64,000 nucleotides of DNA from positions 310,001 to 374,000 of the forward strand of contig NZ_LR590469.1 of the NCBI RefSeq assembly GCF_901472495.1. The letters run 5' to 3'. The notes below the pieces were generated by a model. That model saw only the letters and a list, made by a program, of their open reading frames with translations, did no database searches and was not told the DNA's origin. The stretch's first letter is position 1. Each line of letters begins with the position of its first letter. The stretch comes from Yersinia enterocolitica subsp. enterocolitica (lineage in GTDB: Bacteria; Pseudomonadota; Gammaproteobacteria; Enterobacterales; Enterobacteriaceae). Positions 17,349 through 26,315 of this stretch are shown here, piece after piece. The position numbers and the translations under genes are program-made.

Positions 17349-17404
17349 AAGGTTCTCTCCAATAGTTACGGGAAACTATTTTAGGCAGCTTGGGGCTTTC
17401 TTGG

Positions 17405-17443
17405 TGTGACACAGATCCCGTTATATATGAAATTCATGCAAGT
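17405..17443 (-). promoter_or_regulatory. Possible CRP and CytR binding region of cdd
   Basis: TGTGACACAGATCCCG (17405-17420) keeps one full CRP half-site (TGTGA) and part of the other. On the minus strand CTTGCATGA (near 17434-17442) resembles a CytR half-site. E. coli cdd is controlled by CRP and CytR. The match is partial, so this is tentative. Confidence 0.35.
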
Positions 17444-17486
17444 AAAATCTCAAATGGGAGATGTACCTCAAATTTATACTGCGATG

Positions 17487-18182
17487 TTAGCCAAATAAAT
17501 GTAGCAGCACCGGAAACAAAAAGGGCGCTAGCAGTGAGGTGATAATCCCACAAATGACCAAGGCCAGTGAGCTGAATGCCCCTTCCTGAAAATCTAACTC
17601 AGCACAGCGAGCGGTACCCAGGGCGTGCGATGCAGTCCCCATTGCCAGACCGCGCGAAGCTTTGGTGGTAATTTTTAACAAATTCAACAAGCTGTGGCCA
17701 AACACCGCCCCCAGAATCCCGACAAAAATAACGCACACTGCGCTGATGGCCGGTAAACCATGAATAGATTCGGCCACCGCCATAGCAATAGGCGTGGTAA
17801 CAGATTTAGGTAATACCGAGGCGGCAATTTCAGGGGTTGCCCCCATCCACAGGGCCACAGCAGTGCCACTGACCATAGCGGTTATACTACCGATAAAACA
17901 GATGCTAATGATTGATTTCCAGCGCGCGCGAATTTGATGCAATTGCTCATACAGCGGGAAAGCCAACGCCACCACGGCCGGCTGCAACAGGTCGTTTAGT
18001 ACTTTGCTGCCTGCAAAATAATTGGCATAAGGCATATGTGTCACCAACAACAATGGAATGATAACAACCATTGATATCAGCAAAGGGTTCAGCAAAGGCA
18101 TTTTCAACCAGCGGGCCAAACGGCGTGCGCTGAAGAACACAATTAACGTGAGTGGCAGCGACCACCATAAGTTACTGATCAT
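17487..18182 (-). CDS. yohK: LrgB-family inner-membrane protein YohK
   Basis: YohK (231 residues) is an LrgB/CidB-type membrane protein with about seven hydrophobic segments. The conserved stretches FVGILGAVFGHSLLNLLKI and RGLAMGTASHALGTARCAE are the family hallmarks. In other bacteria LrgAB pairs influence murein hydrolase export or pyruvate uptake; in E. coli yohJK has been linked to 3-hydroxypropionate tolerance. It overlaps yohJ by 4 bases and is surely co-expressed with it. Confidence 0.92.
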   Translation of the reverse strand: MISNLWWSLPLTLIVFFSARRLARWLKMPLLNPLLISMVVIIPLLLVTHMPYANYFAGSKVLNDLLQPAVVALAFPLYEQLHQIRARWKSIISICFIGSITAMVSGTAVALWMGATPEIAASVLPKSVTTPIAMAVAESIHGLPAISAVCVIFVGILGAVFGHSLLNLLKITTKASRGLAMGTASHALGTARCAELDFQEGAFSSLALVICGIITSLLAPFLFPVLLHLFG

Positions 18183-18586
18183 TTGTCCTCCTCGGTATGA
18201 GTGGGAGAACCTATCACCTTGCGCTCACGATGGACAAAATGCGAGCTGTAGCCGACGACCAACATCACCACCAAGGTACTGACAAAGCAGGAAACTACGA
18301 TCGGGCCAAACTGCTTGGTGAGCTGGTCATAATATTGCATAACGCCAACACCGATCGGCACAAACAGCAGCGCCATGTAACGAATTAGCAGGTGACAACC
18401 GGGCTTTACCCATGTCGAAGGCAAAATCTGTGAGGAAAGCAGGGCAAACAAAATCAGCATCCCGAGGATGCTGCCGGGGATGCTGATGGGCAGCAGTAAG
18501 GTCACTGCTTTACCTGCCCACAAACACAGATAAATAATAACGAAAGCCCGCAGATACTGCCAGCCAAGTGAAGTCACATTGCGCAT
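18179..18586 (-). CDS. yohJ: LrgA-family holin-like inner-membrane protein YohJ
   Basis: YohJ (135 residues from this start) has four hydrophobic segments and the LrgA/CidA signatures PGSILGMLILF and RYMALLFVPIGVGVMQY. It pairs with the overlapping yohK. The frame opens 13 codons earlier (18625), but MRNVTSLGWQYLRAF is the family-like start and AGGA lies 8 bases before the ATG at 18586. Confidence 0.9.
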   Translation of the reverse strand: MRNVTSLGWQYLRAFVIIYLCLWAGKAVTLLLPISIPGSILGMLILFALLSSQILPSTWVKPGCHLLIRYMALLFVPIGVGVMQYYDQLTKQFGPIVVSCFVSTLVVMLVVGYSSHFVHRERKVIGSPTHTEEDK

Positions 18587-18684
18587 AAAAAGAGTCCTGA
18601 GTGACGGAATGTATTCATCATACAATTTACGTTAACACTGTGCTAGGTATCACACTATGAATAATTTTTATGGAATTATGCCAA

Positions 18685-19905
18685 TTACGACTCGTCTTGC
18701 AACTGAGAGGGTTGCTGGGCTGGCGATTTGGCTAATTGGTAGCCACGATAGAAAAATACCAACCCTAAAATAGCCGCCACAATCAACATGTAGAACATCA
18801 TCTCCGGTGCGGCATAGGCTAACAGAAAACCGCAGAGTACCGGATTCGCCGCGCCACCTAATTGACCGAGGTTCTGTACGCCATAGTAACTGCCTTTGAG
18901 ATTCGCGGGTGCAATAAAATCGATAAACAGATATTCGACTGGGATAACAATAATCTCACCCAATGAGAAAATCGCCATTGCTAGCATCCACACGGGGATT
19001 GACTGTTGCGCGGCCATAAATCCGAACAAACCAATAATAAAGAACAGCGTCCCTAGCATTAGCCAGCGCATTAAGTTCTGTTGATTCATACGGCGACTTA
19101 ATAGGTATTGCAAGGTAATGACAATGGCCGCATTGACCGTCATCACAGCTCCAATTACCTGATAAGCAAATTTGGCATCAGAAACAGTAATCAGGTATTG
19201 AGATAAATAGCCGGAGAACTGACCAAAGACAATGGCACTGAGCATGCTGCCGACGGTGAAATAGATCAGTCGTTTGTCATGGCGCAAAATACGAAATGTT
19301 TGGCGGAAATCTGGTACAGATTCAGTCTGCGTATGCTCCGTGACCGACATATCTGCACTGTCGATTCTAAATTTCAGTGTGATGGCAACCAACAACGCCA
19401 GTATGCCCGAAATGATAAAGGGGACTTGCGGCCCCATACTGACGACCAAAACACCCAATCCTGGGCCAACCGCCCAGCCAACATTGACAAGTGTGTAGTT
19501 GGCCGAGAAGGCTTTGATGCGCTCATTGACTGGCAACCAGTCGGCAAAACAGGCTTTAATAGCGATGCCATAGACTGAGTATGCCGAATGCAGCAATGCT
19601 AAAATCAGGATAATCCACGCCGGATGTTCAATCCACGGCAAGGTAAAAAAGGTGGCAGAGAACAGGGTAATTGCCAGCAAAATCAAGCGCTTTTTATTGA
19701 ATTTATCCACCAGATAACCGCCATACAGGCTGGTGAAAATCCCCAAGGTCAAACTTGCTCCCAACACCAGCCCAACCTTGTCTGGCGCTAGCTGAAAATG
19801 TTCGGCCAAATAGATAGTGATAAACGGAAGCGTTACCGCTCGGCCAATGGTCAACACCAGCGAGGCAATTAGCAGGTTAGTGACACGCGATGGAAATCCT
19901 TTCAT
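18685..19905 (-). CDS. MFS transporter related to YdeE
   Basis: This 406-residue major facilitator protein has 12 predicted helices. The first loop carries GGYLVDKFNKKRLIL (about 62-76), the MFS motif A equivalent. The pattern LTIGRAVTLPFITIYL at the start and GEIIVIPVEYLFIDFIAP later match the YdeE group; E. coli YdeE exports dipeptides. A cytoplasmic stretch rich in Thr, Glu and Gln (about 187-200) separates the two halves. It is a single gene on the minus strand with a 98-base gap from yohJ. The substrate cannot be read from the sequence. Confidence 0.8.
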   Translation of the reverse strand: MKGFPSRVTNLLIASLVLTIGRAVTLPFITIYLAEHFQLAPDKVGLVLGASLTLGIFTSLYGGYLVDKFNKKRLILLAITLFSATFFTLPWIEHPAWIILILALLHSAYSVYGIAIKACFADWLPVNERIKAFSANYTLVNVGWAVGPGLGVLVVSMGPQVPFIISGILALLVAITLKFRIDSADMSVTEHTQTESVPDFRQTFRILRHDKRLIYFTVGSMLSAIVFGQFSGYLSQYLITVSDAKFAYQVIGAVMTVNAAIVITLQYLLSRRMNQQNLMRWLMLGTLFFIIGLFGFMAAQQSIPVWMLAMAIFSLGEIIVIPVEYLFIDFIAPANLKGSYYGVQNLGQLGGAANPVLCGFLLAYAAPEMMFYMLIVAAILGLVFFYRGYQLAKSPAQQPSQLQDES

Positions 19906-20103
19906 GGTATTTTCTTATTTTTTAATTATGGGTAATAAGTTGTTTCTATGCGGATTATTGCCAATAAAAAGAATGGCACGCACAGCATTACGACGCGACT
20001 CAGCCAATTACAGTAGACTATTGCAGGAGCGAAAGAGAGGGGGGGAGGAAATTTTTTTTGCAAATAGCAGATCGACCTGAATCGACCAGCTATTTATAGA
20101 TTT

Positions 20104-21357
20104 TTAACCTAAATATTCGATGATAGATAGCCCGCCATTATAATCAGTGCTGTAGATAATCCCTTGAGCATCAACAAACACATCACATGACTGAATCACT
20201 TGTGGGCGACCAGGTCGTTTATCCATCATTTTTTCCGGTGCAGCGGGCACCAGAGCGCCAGTTTCTTTCGGCTGATAGGGGTTGCTGATGTCATAGGCCC
20301 GAACCCCCGCATTCTGATAAGTGGCAAAAATCAGCGATGAACTGATAAAACTGCCAGGACGGTTTTCATGCAGATTATGCGGGCCAAAATGTGCGCCTTT
20401 TTTGACATAATCTCGCTCATCAGGCACGGGGAAGGTTGAAATACTCACCGGATTGCTCGGCTCACGAATATCAAATACCCAAATATGTTTCTCGCCATCC
20501 TCTTGATTATCCAGTACTGCTTCATCCAGCACCACCAGTAAGTCGCGATCTGGCAGGGGAAGCGCAGTATGAGTCCCGCCACCAAAAGGGGGGCTCCAGT
20601 TACGATGACTGATAAGTTTTGGCTCAGTGCGGTCGCTGACATCTAATAGTGTCAGGCCACCATCACGCCAACTGCCGTAAGCTGTATCACCGCTGATAAT
20701 GGCATGGTGCAATGCATAGCGCTTACCTTCAGGCCAGCTGGCTTGTTCGCCCGCAGCGGTATGCATACCGGGCAAAGCATAACGCCCAGCAACCTGTGGT
20801 TTTTGCGGATCAGCCAAATCAATGGTTAGAAAAATATAATCACTGTAGCCGTCGAGCAGCGCAGAAACATAGGCCCAGCGCCCACCGACATACCAGATAC
20901 GGTGGATACCTATACCATCAAGTGGCAGGAAACTTATCTCGCGGGGCTTGTTCGGTACCGAAATATCAAAAATACGTAAACCGGCACTCCAACTACGGCC
21001 TTCTTGCCGGGTACTAATCGTTTGGGCCACTGAGCGGGTGTAATACACTTTCTCTTCGGCAAAACTAGCGTCAGCAAACAAGTCACGGGCATTAATGACC
21101 AGTAGCAGGTCATCATGAGCTTGTAAGTGTACATTCCACGTATTGGGTGGCGCGGCGATAAAACCAGCCGGACGTGGTTTTTTTGCATCTCGTACATCAA
21201 TAATCGAAACGCCCTGGGACACCATATGGCCGACATAAGCGAAACCACGATGCACCATCACCTGCACGCCATCGGGTTTTCCACCCTGATCACTATGACC
21301 AATCAGCCGCATATTGCAGCTGTATTCAGGTGTTGGCAAAACTCCTTGCGCTGCCAT
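20104..21357 (-). CDS. LVIVD-repeat beta-propeller protein of unknown function
   Basis: This 417-residue protein has no signal peptide or membrane segment. It contains repeated beta-propeller-like blades of the LVIVD type, seen as GVSIIDVRDAKKPRPAGFI, GLRIFDISVPNKPREISF, GLTLLDVSDRTEPKLISH, IWVFDIREPSNPVSIS and GVRAYDISNPYQPKETGA. His-rich loops (GIHRIW, HTALPLP, HFGPHNLHENRPG) might bind a metal or small ligand. GGAGTG lies before the ATG. The neighbour upstream on the same strand is an orphan sugar-binding protein, 198 bases away, so a role in handling an imported compound is possible but unproven. Confidence 0.75.
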   Translation of the reverse strand: MAAQGVLPTPEYSCNMRLIGHSDQGGKPDGVQVMVHRGFAYVGHMVSQGVSIIDVRDAKKPRPAGFIAAPPNTWNVHLQAHDDLLLVINARDLFADASFAEEKVYYTRSVAQTISTRQEGRSWSAGLRIFDISVPNKPREISFLPLDGIGIHRIWYVGGRWAYVSALLDGYSDYIFLTIDLADPQKPQVAGRYALPGMHTAAGEQASWPEGKRYALHHAIISGDTAYGSWRDGGLTLLDVSDRTEPKLISHRNWSPPFGGGTHTALPLPDRDLLVVLDEAVLDNQEDGEKHIWVFDIREPSNPVSISTFPVPDERDYVKKGAHFGPHNLHENRPGSFISSSLIFATYQNAGVRAYDISNPYQPKETGALVPAAPEKMMDKRPGRPQVIQSCDVFVDAQGIIYSTDYNGGLSIIEYLG

Positions 21358-21442
21358 TTATTTCACTCCAAATCAATTTTTCGCATGGGTCTTTAATGAC
21401 GCACTACGAGATTAATGACAAAGCTATTGATAGTTTGCTGAG

Positions 21443-21533
21443 TAAAGGGGTTACCGTACCTGGGGGCACTTCGGTGGCTTGCGCCGCTTGTATTTAAAGC
21501 TAATAGCGACCCCAATGGCACGATTCCCCTTCA
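21443..21533 (-). repeat. Palindromic intergenic repeat (family C), inverted copy
   Basis: Read on the minus strand this begins TGAAGGGGAATCGTGCC and ends GGTAACCCCTTTA, matching the copies at 55241-55314 and 58359-58432. This copy is about 17 bases longer because the central loop is expanded. The outer ends TGAAGGGG and CCCCTTCA are inverted repeats, degenerate here at one end (TAAAGGGG). Confidence 0.75.
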
Positions 21534-21555
21534 TTTGATTTTTTCAGCGGTCTGA

Positions 21556-22632
21556 CTACTGACCATTTTTGGCAGCAAGGGTAGCAAACCAAGGTGAGTT
21601 GAAATCATCTGACTGACCCCAGCCAGGGATAATTTTACTCAAACCGGAAACATTAACTGGGCCAGGTTGGCTCACCAGCAGTGCTTGTGGAATAGAGGCT
21701 GCGCGGAATTCATAACTGGCAGGGGTCTCTTCACCGGCAATTTTCTTGGCGACCAGACGTAAGTTAACGGCACCAATAAGCTTAGGATCGACGGCAACGC
21801 TGACTTTCCAAGGGCTATTCGCTTCGCGCATCAACTGCAAATCCTGATTCGAGATATCAATGCTGTACAATTTGATCTCGGTACGGCCGTTTTCTTGCAA
21901 GGCTTTATAAGCACCTTGAGTAAAGGCATCCCAAGTCCCCCAAATTGCATCGATTTTTCCTTTTGGGTATTTCGCCAAGACTGCCCCCACTTTATTCGCG
22001 GTATCGCCTTGAACATCGGATGAAACAGCACCAATAGATTCCAGTTCGGTAATACCTGGGTTTTGTTTCAGCAGTGCTTGATAAGCGGCCTGGCGACGTT
22101 CCATCGGTGGGAATCCGGCTACCCAGAGTTTGATAATATTTGCTTTACCGTTGAAGTCCTTGACCAGCTGACCGAAGGATTCATTAGTCAGTGAAGCATC
22201 ATCTTGTTGAGTGACGGTCAGACCGGGGATATCACCCTGAATGGCGGTATCAAATACAGACACGGCAATGCCGTTCGCCACAATGCGTTTTACCAGTTCA
22301 GTCGAGTAGGGGTCACGGCCCTGGGAAAGAATAATCCCGTCGTATTTCTGGCTGATAGCCTGATTAACAAAGTCCTGAAAACGCGCGTCATCGCCATTAC
22401 TTAAGAAAGTATCGACTTTGAAACCCAGTTTTTTGCCTTCTTTCAATACACCAGATAGGAATTGAGTGGTGTTGTCGTCGGAACCTAAATTACGGATCAC
22501 CGCAATTTTAATTTGCCCTTGATGCTTAGCAATGGCATCAGGAATAGGGGCTACCGTGGCGGTGTCCGCAGCGAATACTGGCAGTGCCGTCAACAGGCTC
22601 AGGGCCAGTAATGGGGAAGCAATTTTTTTCAT
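21556..22632 (-). CDS. Periplasmic sugar-binding protein (RbsB-like), without adjacent transporter
   Basis: This protein has a clear signal peptide (residues 1-21, cleavage VFA|AD) and a type I periplasmic-binding fold of about 337 residues: KIAVIRNLGSDDNTTQFL, YDGIILSQGRDP, and AIWGTWDAFTQGAYKAL are typical. Such proteins bring a sugar or related ligand to an ABC permease. The ATG at 22632 has GGAG nine bases upstream; the frame opens five codons earlier. No permease or ATPase lies next to it. A permease-ATPase pair that lacks a binding protein lies at 49541-52047 and could be its partner. Confidence 0.85.
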   Translation of the reverse strand: MKKIASPLLALSLLTALPVFAADTATVAPIPDAIAKHQGQIKIAVIRNLGSDDNTTQFLSGVLKEGKKLGFKVDTFLSNGDDARFQDFVNQAISQKYDGIILSQGRDPYSTELVKRIVANGIAVSVFDTAIQGDIPGLTVTQQDDASLTNESFGQLVKDFNGKANIIKLWVAGFPPMERRQAAYQALLKQNPGITELESIGAVSSDVQGDTANKVGAVLAKYPKGKIDAIWGTWDAFTQGAYKALQENGRTEIKLYSIDISNQDLQLMREANSPWKVSVAVDPKLIGAVNLRLVAKKIAGEETPASYEFRAASIPQALLVSQPGPVNVSGLSKIIPGWGQSDDFNSPWFATLAAKNGQ

Positions 22633-22689
22633 CCGGAACTCCGTCATGGTGTTGATAAGTTATGCAATGTGTATGGTGCTATCATTCAT

Positions 22690-22750
22690 TGTTATGGCTA
22701 TCTTTGCGTCTAGATGTCTATCTGTCTCTGTGTAGCATCATAACCATAAC
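22690..22750. promoter_or_regulatory. Spaced inverted repeat upstream of the binding-protein gene
   Basis: GTTATGGCTAT (22691-22701) and ATAACCATAAC (22740-22750) are inverted copies with one mismatch, placed 58-118 bases upstream of the binding-protein start. They could be a pair of operator half-sites for a local repressor. This is only a pattern observation. Confidence 0.3.
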
Positions 22751-22855
22751 TATTTTGATAAGGAATTAACTTTGTTATGAATTTTTGGCTCGCGTTATAA
22801 CTTTTAGTTTGGACAGCTTAAATAAGCAGCAAAGTACCGGGGGAAGGTGAGTATA

Positions 22856-22918
22856 ATGAGTGCAAATAGAGCTAATAACCTTTTGCTCTTAGTGGTTTGT
22901 CTCGGAGGAACTTTATAA
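22856..22918 (+). CDS. Possible 20-residue hydrophobic peptide
   Basis: An ATG preceded by GGGGGAAGGTGA at ribosome-binding distance opens a 20-codon frame, MSANRANN followed by LLLLVVCLGGTL. The second half is hydrophobic, as in small membrane peptides and some type I toxins or leader peptides. An 8-base inverted repeat, TTTGTCTC (22896-22903) and GAGACAAA (22932-22939), spans its end. It lies in a 460-base region otherwise without genes, upstream of the membrane protein at 23093. Expression is not shown by sequence alone. Confidence 0.35.
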   Translation: MSANRANNLLLLVVCLGGTL

Positions 22919-23092
22919 CCTTATATTTTTTGAGACAAATATTAGCGATAATATTTTATTTCGCTGCTTACTCAGTCCTGATATTCTAAATAGGATTGAG
23001 TCATAAGAATAAAATAATAGAGGTTAGCTACCATAACAAAAATGAATTTTCACCATTTTAAGTTTAATGATATTTAAAGGATTAAAGTCACC

Positions 23093-23929
23093 ATGGTTAA
23101 AATTAGCAGCCTATATAAATCAAGAAAGGATAGCGCTGATATAACACAGCTGAATTTGAGTTATTGCATTAATAATCTCATATGTCGTTATATGTCTCGT
23201 AGTGAATGTCTTTTTTTATTTTTCCGCTACGCGCTGGTACTAATAACAATTATCTTTCTGGTCACTATTTTATTTCCAGACTTGATTGATGAAATTCTGG
23301 ATTTTTCTGTTTCATCTTTTCTGGCAGTACTTTCATTGGTGCTTTTGCTACCTTGTTCATACCGTTTAGCTAGCCAAAGGTTAAGCCCATATTTATTAAT
23401 ATTTCACCTTCTTCCATTCGGTTTTTATTTCTCGCACAGCTTATTAGCATTATGTTTATCAGGTTTATTTTTGCTCTATTTTATTGCTATAAATATTTAT
23501 GATATAAAACTGCCCACATGTGAACGTAGAAAACAGTTAGCTTCAGCCTTACCTAATGAGTATCCATTTGGGTTGGCACTGATTTGTTTTGGCTTATTAT
23601 ACCTAAGTTTTTTCCTAATTTTTGAATTGGATGATGCCATTATATCTCTGATGATATTGTCGTGGATTTTCTTTTTATTAGCCAAATGGCATTGGCCGGT
23701 TGTGGTATTAAATATAGTGGGTTCTGTCGGTGTGTTCTGGTTTTTTTCGTCAGGTTTCGTAGCAGTAAAACATCATAAGAATATTATTATTAATGCTCTC
23801 GTTAAAATTTCCTTGCTGGATAATATTTTATTCCTGATCTTCTCATTAAGTTTATTTATTAATATGCTGTTTTGGTTGGAAGCCTGGCAGCGGGAACGGC
23901 AATGCATGTCGATGGATCAGCAGCGATAA
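23093..23929 (+). CDS. Multi-spanning inner-membrane protein of unknown function
   Basis: This 278-residue protein has a basic N-terminus of about 40 residues, then about eight hydrophobic segments (for example 45-66, 72-92, 100-135, 157-178, 180-215, 240-264). Charged residues are concentrated near residues 138-152 (CERRKQLA). The coding region is clearly more AT-rich than its neighbours, with many Leu TTA and Ile ATT codons, which suggests recent acquisition or low expression. I recognise no family. A shared terminator separates it from the convergent metG. Confidence 0.65.
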   Translation: MVKISSLYKSRKDSADITQLNLSYCINNLICRYMSRSECLFLFFRYALVLITIIFLVTILFPDLIDEILDFSVSSFLAVLSLVLLLPCSYRLASQRLSPYLLIFHLLPFGFYFSHSLLALCLSGLFLLYFIAINIYDIKLPTCERRKQLASALPNEYPFGLALICFGLLYLSFFLIFELDDAIISLMILSWIFFLLAKWHWPVVVLNIVGSVGVFWFFSSGFVAVKHHKNIIINALVKISLLDNILFLIFSLSLFINMLFWLEAWQRERQCMSMDQQR

Positions 23930-23954
23930 CAGCAGGATTAATCTATTGGTTATA

Positions 23955-23995
23955 AAAAATGCCGGTCTGGTTGCTCCAAGACCGGCATTTTTGCG
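23955..23995. terminator. Bidirectional terminator between metG and the membrane protein gene
   Basis: AAAAATGCCGGTCT and AGACCGGCATTTTT form a long stem with a 10-base loop and A/T runs on both sides, so it can terminate transcription from both convergent genes. Confidence 0.9.
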
Positions 23996-24008
23996 TGCTA
24001 GTATAGGA

Positions 24009-26036
24009 TTACTTCACTTGCATACCTGGCTGAGCACCATTGTCAGGGCTGAGCAGGAAGATGTCCTTACCGCCAGGGCCAGCAGCCATCACCATGCCTT
24101 CAGAAATACCGAAGCGCATTTTGCGCGGAGCCAGATTTGCCACCATGACAGTGAGTCGACCTTCCAATACTTTAGGGTCAGGGTAAGCTGAGCGGATACC
24201 AGAGAAGACCTGACGGGTTTCACCGCCGAGATCCAATTTCAGTTTTAATAGTTTATCTGAGCCTTCGACAAAATCTGCTTCTTGAATCAGCGCGATGCGC
24301 ATATCTACTTTAGCAAAATCATCAAAACTGATGGTTTCCTGAATGGGGTCATCGGCTAATGGGCCGGTTACCGCGACAGCTGCCGCCATATCTTCTTTAG
24401 AAGAAGCAACCATTTCGTTCACCTTATCCACATCAATGCGGTTAAACAGTGCTTTAAAGGCATTAATCTGATGGTCTAACAGGGGTTGTTCAATGCTATC
24501 CCAAGTTAATTCAGTATTGAGGAAAGCCTCAGTGCGTTCAGTCAGTGCGGGCAGCACCGGCTTGAGATAAGTCATCAGCACTCGGAACAGGTTGATACCC
24601 ATAGAGCAAATAGCTTGCAAGTCGGCATCACGGCCTTCTTCTTTTGCCACTACCCAAGGTGCTTGTTCATCAACATAGCGGTTGGCGATATCGGCCAGAG
24701 CCATAATTTCACGAATTGCTTTGCTTGATTCACGGTTGCTATACGCATCGGCAATACTGGTTGCTGCATCGGTGAAGGTTTTATATAACGCAGGGTCAGC
24801 AAGGTGATCGGCTAACTTGCCAGCAAAACGCTTATTGATAAAACCTGCATTACGCGAGGCCAGATTAACCACTTTGTTGACGATATCGGCATTGACGCGC
24901 TGGACGAAATCTTCCAGATTCAAATCAATATCATCGATGCGAGAGGACAGCTTGGCGGCGTAGTAATAACGCAGACAATCGGCATCCAGATGTTTCAGGT
25001 AAGTGCCCGCTTTAATGAATGTGCCACGAGATTTCGACATTTTTGCGCCGTTTACCGTGACATAACCATGAACGAATAGGTTGGTTGGCTTACGGAAGTT
25101 ACTGCCTTCCAACATCGCTGGCCAGAACAGGCTATGGAAGTAAACAATGTCCTTACCAATGAAATGATACAGATCGGCTTCAGAGTCTTTACGCCAGAAC
25201 TCATCAAAATCTAAATCGCCACGCTTATCGCACAGGTTTTTGAAAGCACCCATATAGCCGATAGGTGCATCAAGCCAGACGTAGAAATATTTACCTGGCG
25301 CATCTGGTATTTCGAAACCAAAGTAAGGGGCATCACGGGAGATATCCCACTGTTGCAGGCCCGATTCAAACCATTCCTGCATTTTATTTGCAACTTGTTC
25401 TTGCAGTGCGCCGGAACGTGTCCAGGCTTGCAACATATCGCTAAATGCAGGTAAGTCGAAGAAGAAGTGCTCAGATTCGCGCATGACCGGCGTCGCGCCA
25501 GAAACCGCAGATTTGGGGTCGATAAGTTCAGTCGGGCTGTAGGTTGCGCCACAAACTTCACAGTTATCGCCATATTGATCCGGTGATTTACACTTGGGAC
25601 AAGTGCCTTTGACAAAACGATCGGGCAGGAACATCCCTTTCTCAGGATCATAGAGCTGAGAAATAGTCCGATTCTTGATATAGCCATTCGCTTTTAGGCG
25701 GCTGTATATCAGGCTCGACAGTTCACGGTTTTCATCACTGTGGGTAGAGTGATAGTTATCATAACTGATAGCAAAACCGGCGAAATCTTGTTGGTGCTCC
25801 TGGCTCATCTCGGCAATCATCTGCTCCGGTTCGATACCCAGTTGCTGAGCTTTCAGCATTATTGGGGTGCCGTGGGCATCATCTGCACAGATAAAATGAA
25901 CCTGGTTGCCGCGCATTCGCTGGAAACGGACCCAGATGTCTGCCTGGATGTGCTCGAGCATGTGACCGAGATGAATAGAACCGTTAGCGTATGGTAGCGC
26001 GCACGTCACCAATATTTTTTTCGCGACTTGAGCCAT
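24009..26036 (-). CDS. metG: Methionyl-tRNA synthetase MetG
   Basis: MetG (675 residues) charges tRNA-Met in the cytoplasm. The class I signatures are both present: HLGH (about residues 22-25) and KMSKS (about 333-337). The zinc knuckle appears as CPKC and CEVC (about 146-162). The C-terminal 100 residues form the tRNA-binding/dimerisation domain (VDMRIALIQEADFVEGSDKLL, VMANLAPRKMRFGISEGM). Length matches E. coli (677). It is divergent from mrp, as in E. coli. Confidence 0.97.
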   Translation of the reverse strand: MAQVAKKILVTCALPYANGSIHLGHMLEHIQADIWVRFQRMRGNQVHFICADDAHGTPIMLKAQQLGIEPEQMIAEMSQEHQQDFAGFAISYDNYHSTHSDENRELSSLIYSRLKANGYIKNRTISQLYDPEKGMFLPDRFVKGTCPKCKSPDQYGDNCEVCGATYSPTELIDPKSAVSGATPVMRESEHFFFDLPAFSDMLQAWTRSGALQEQVANKMQEWFESGLQQWDISRDAPYFGFEIPDAPGKYFYVWLDAPIGYMGAFKNLCDKRGDLDFDEFWRKDSEADLYHFIGKDIVYFHSLFWPAMLEGSNFRKPTNLFVHGYVTVNGAKMSKSRGTFIKAGTYLKHLDADCLRYYYAAKLSSRIDDIDLNLEDFVQRVNADIVNKVVNLASRNAGFINKRFAGKLADHLADPALYKTFTDAATSIADAYSNRESSKAIREIMALADIANRYVDEQAPWVVAKEEGRDADLQAICSMGINLFRVLMTYLKPVLPALTERTEAFLNTELTWDSIEQPLLDHQINAFKALFNRIDVDKVNEMVASSKEDMAAAVAVTGPLADDPIQETISFDDFAKVDMRIALIQEADFVEGSDKLLKLKLDLGGETRQVFSGIRSAYPDPKVLEGRLTVMVANLAPRKMRFGISEGMVMAAGPGGKDIFLLSPDNGAQPGMQVK

Positions 26037-26315
26037 AGTGGGAAATTGCTTTCTTTATGTCGATTAAAGGGTCTTTGATGTTAACCGATATACTGGCTTG
26101 TCGCTAGGGTAAGGCGGCCTGCGAATGGCCTTAAGTCATAACAATGTTGTTTTAGACTGTTTTCAGCATATTTGGTTATTAACAATTCGGTTATGTGGGC
26201 TGAACCCGTTTTCTCTTTATTAGGCTCACACAGGTGTGACCGAGTTCTGGTACACTATTATTGTCTAATAACGATAAGTTCTGTTGGTTAATAACGATAA
26301 ATTCAAGGAGCCGGG

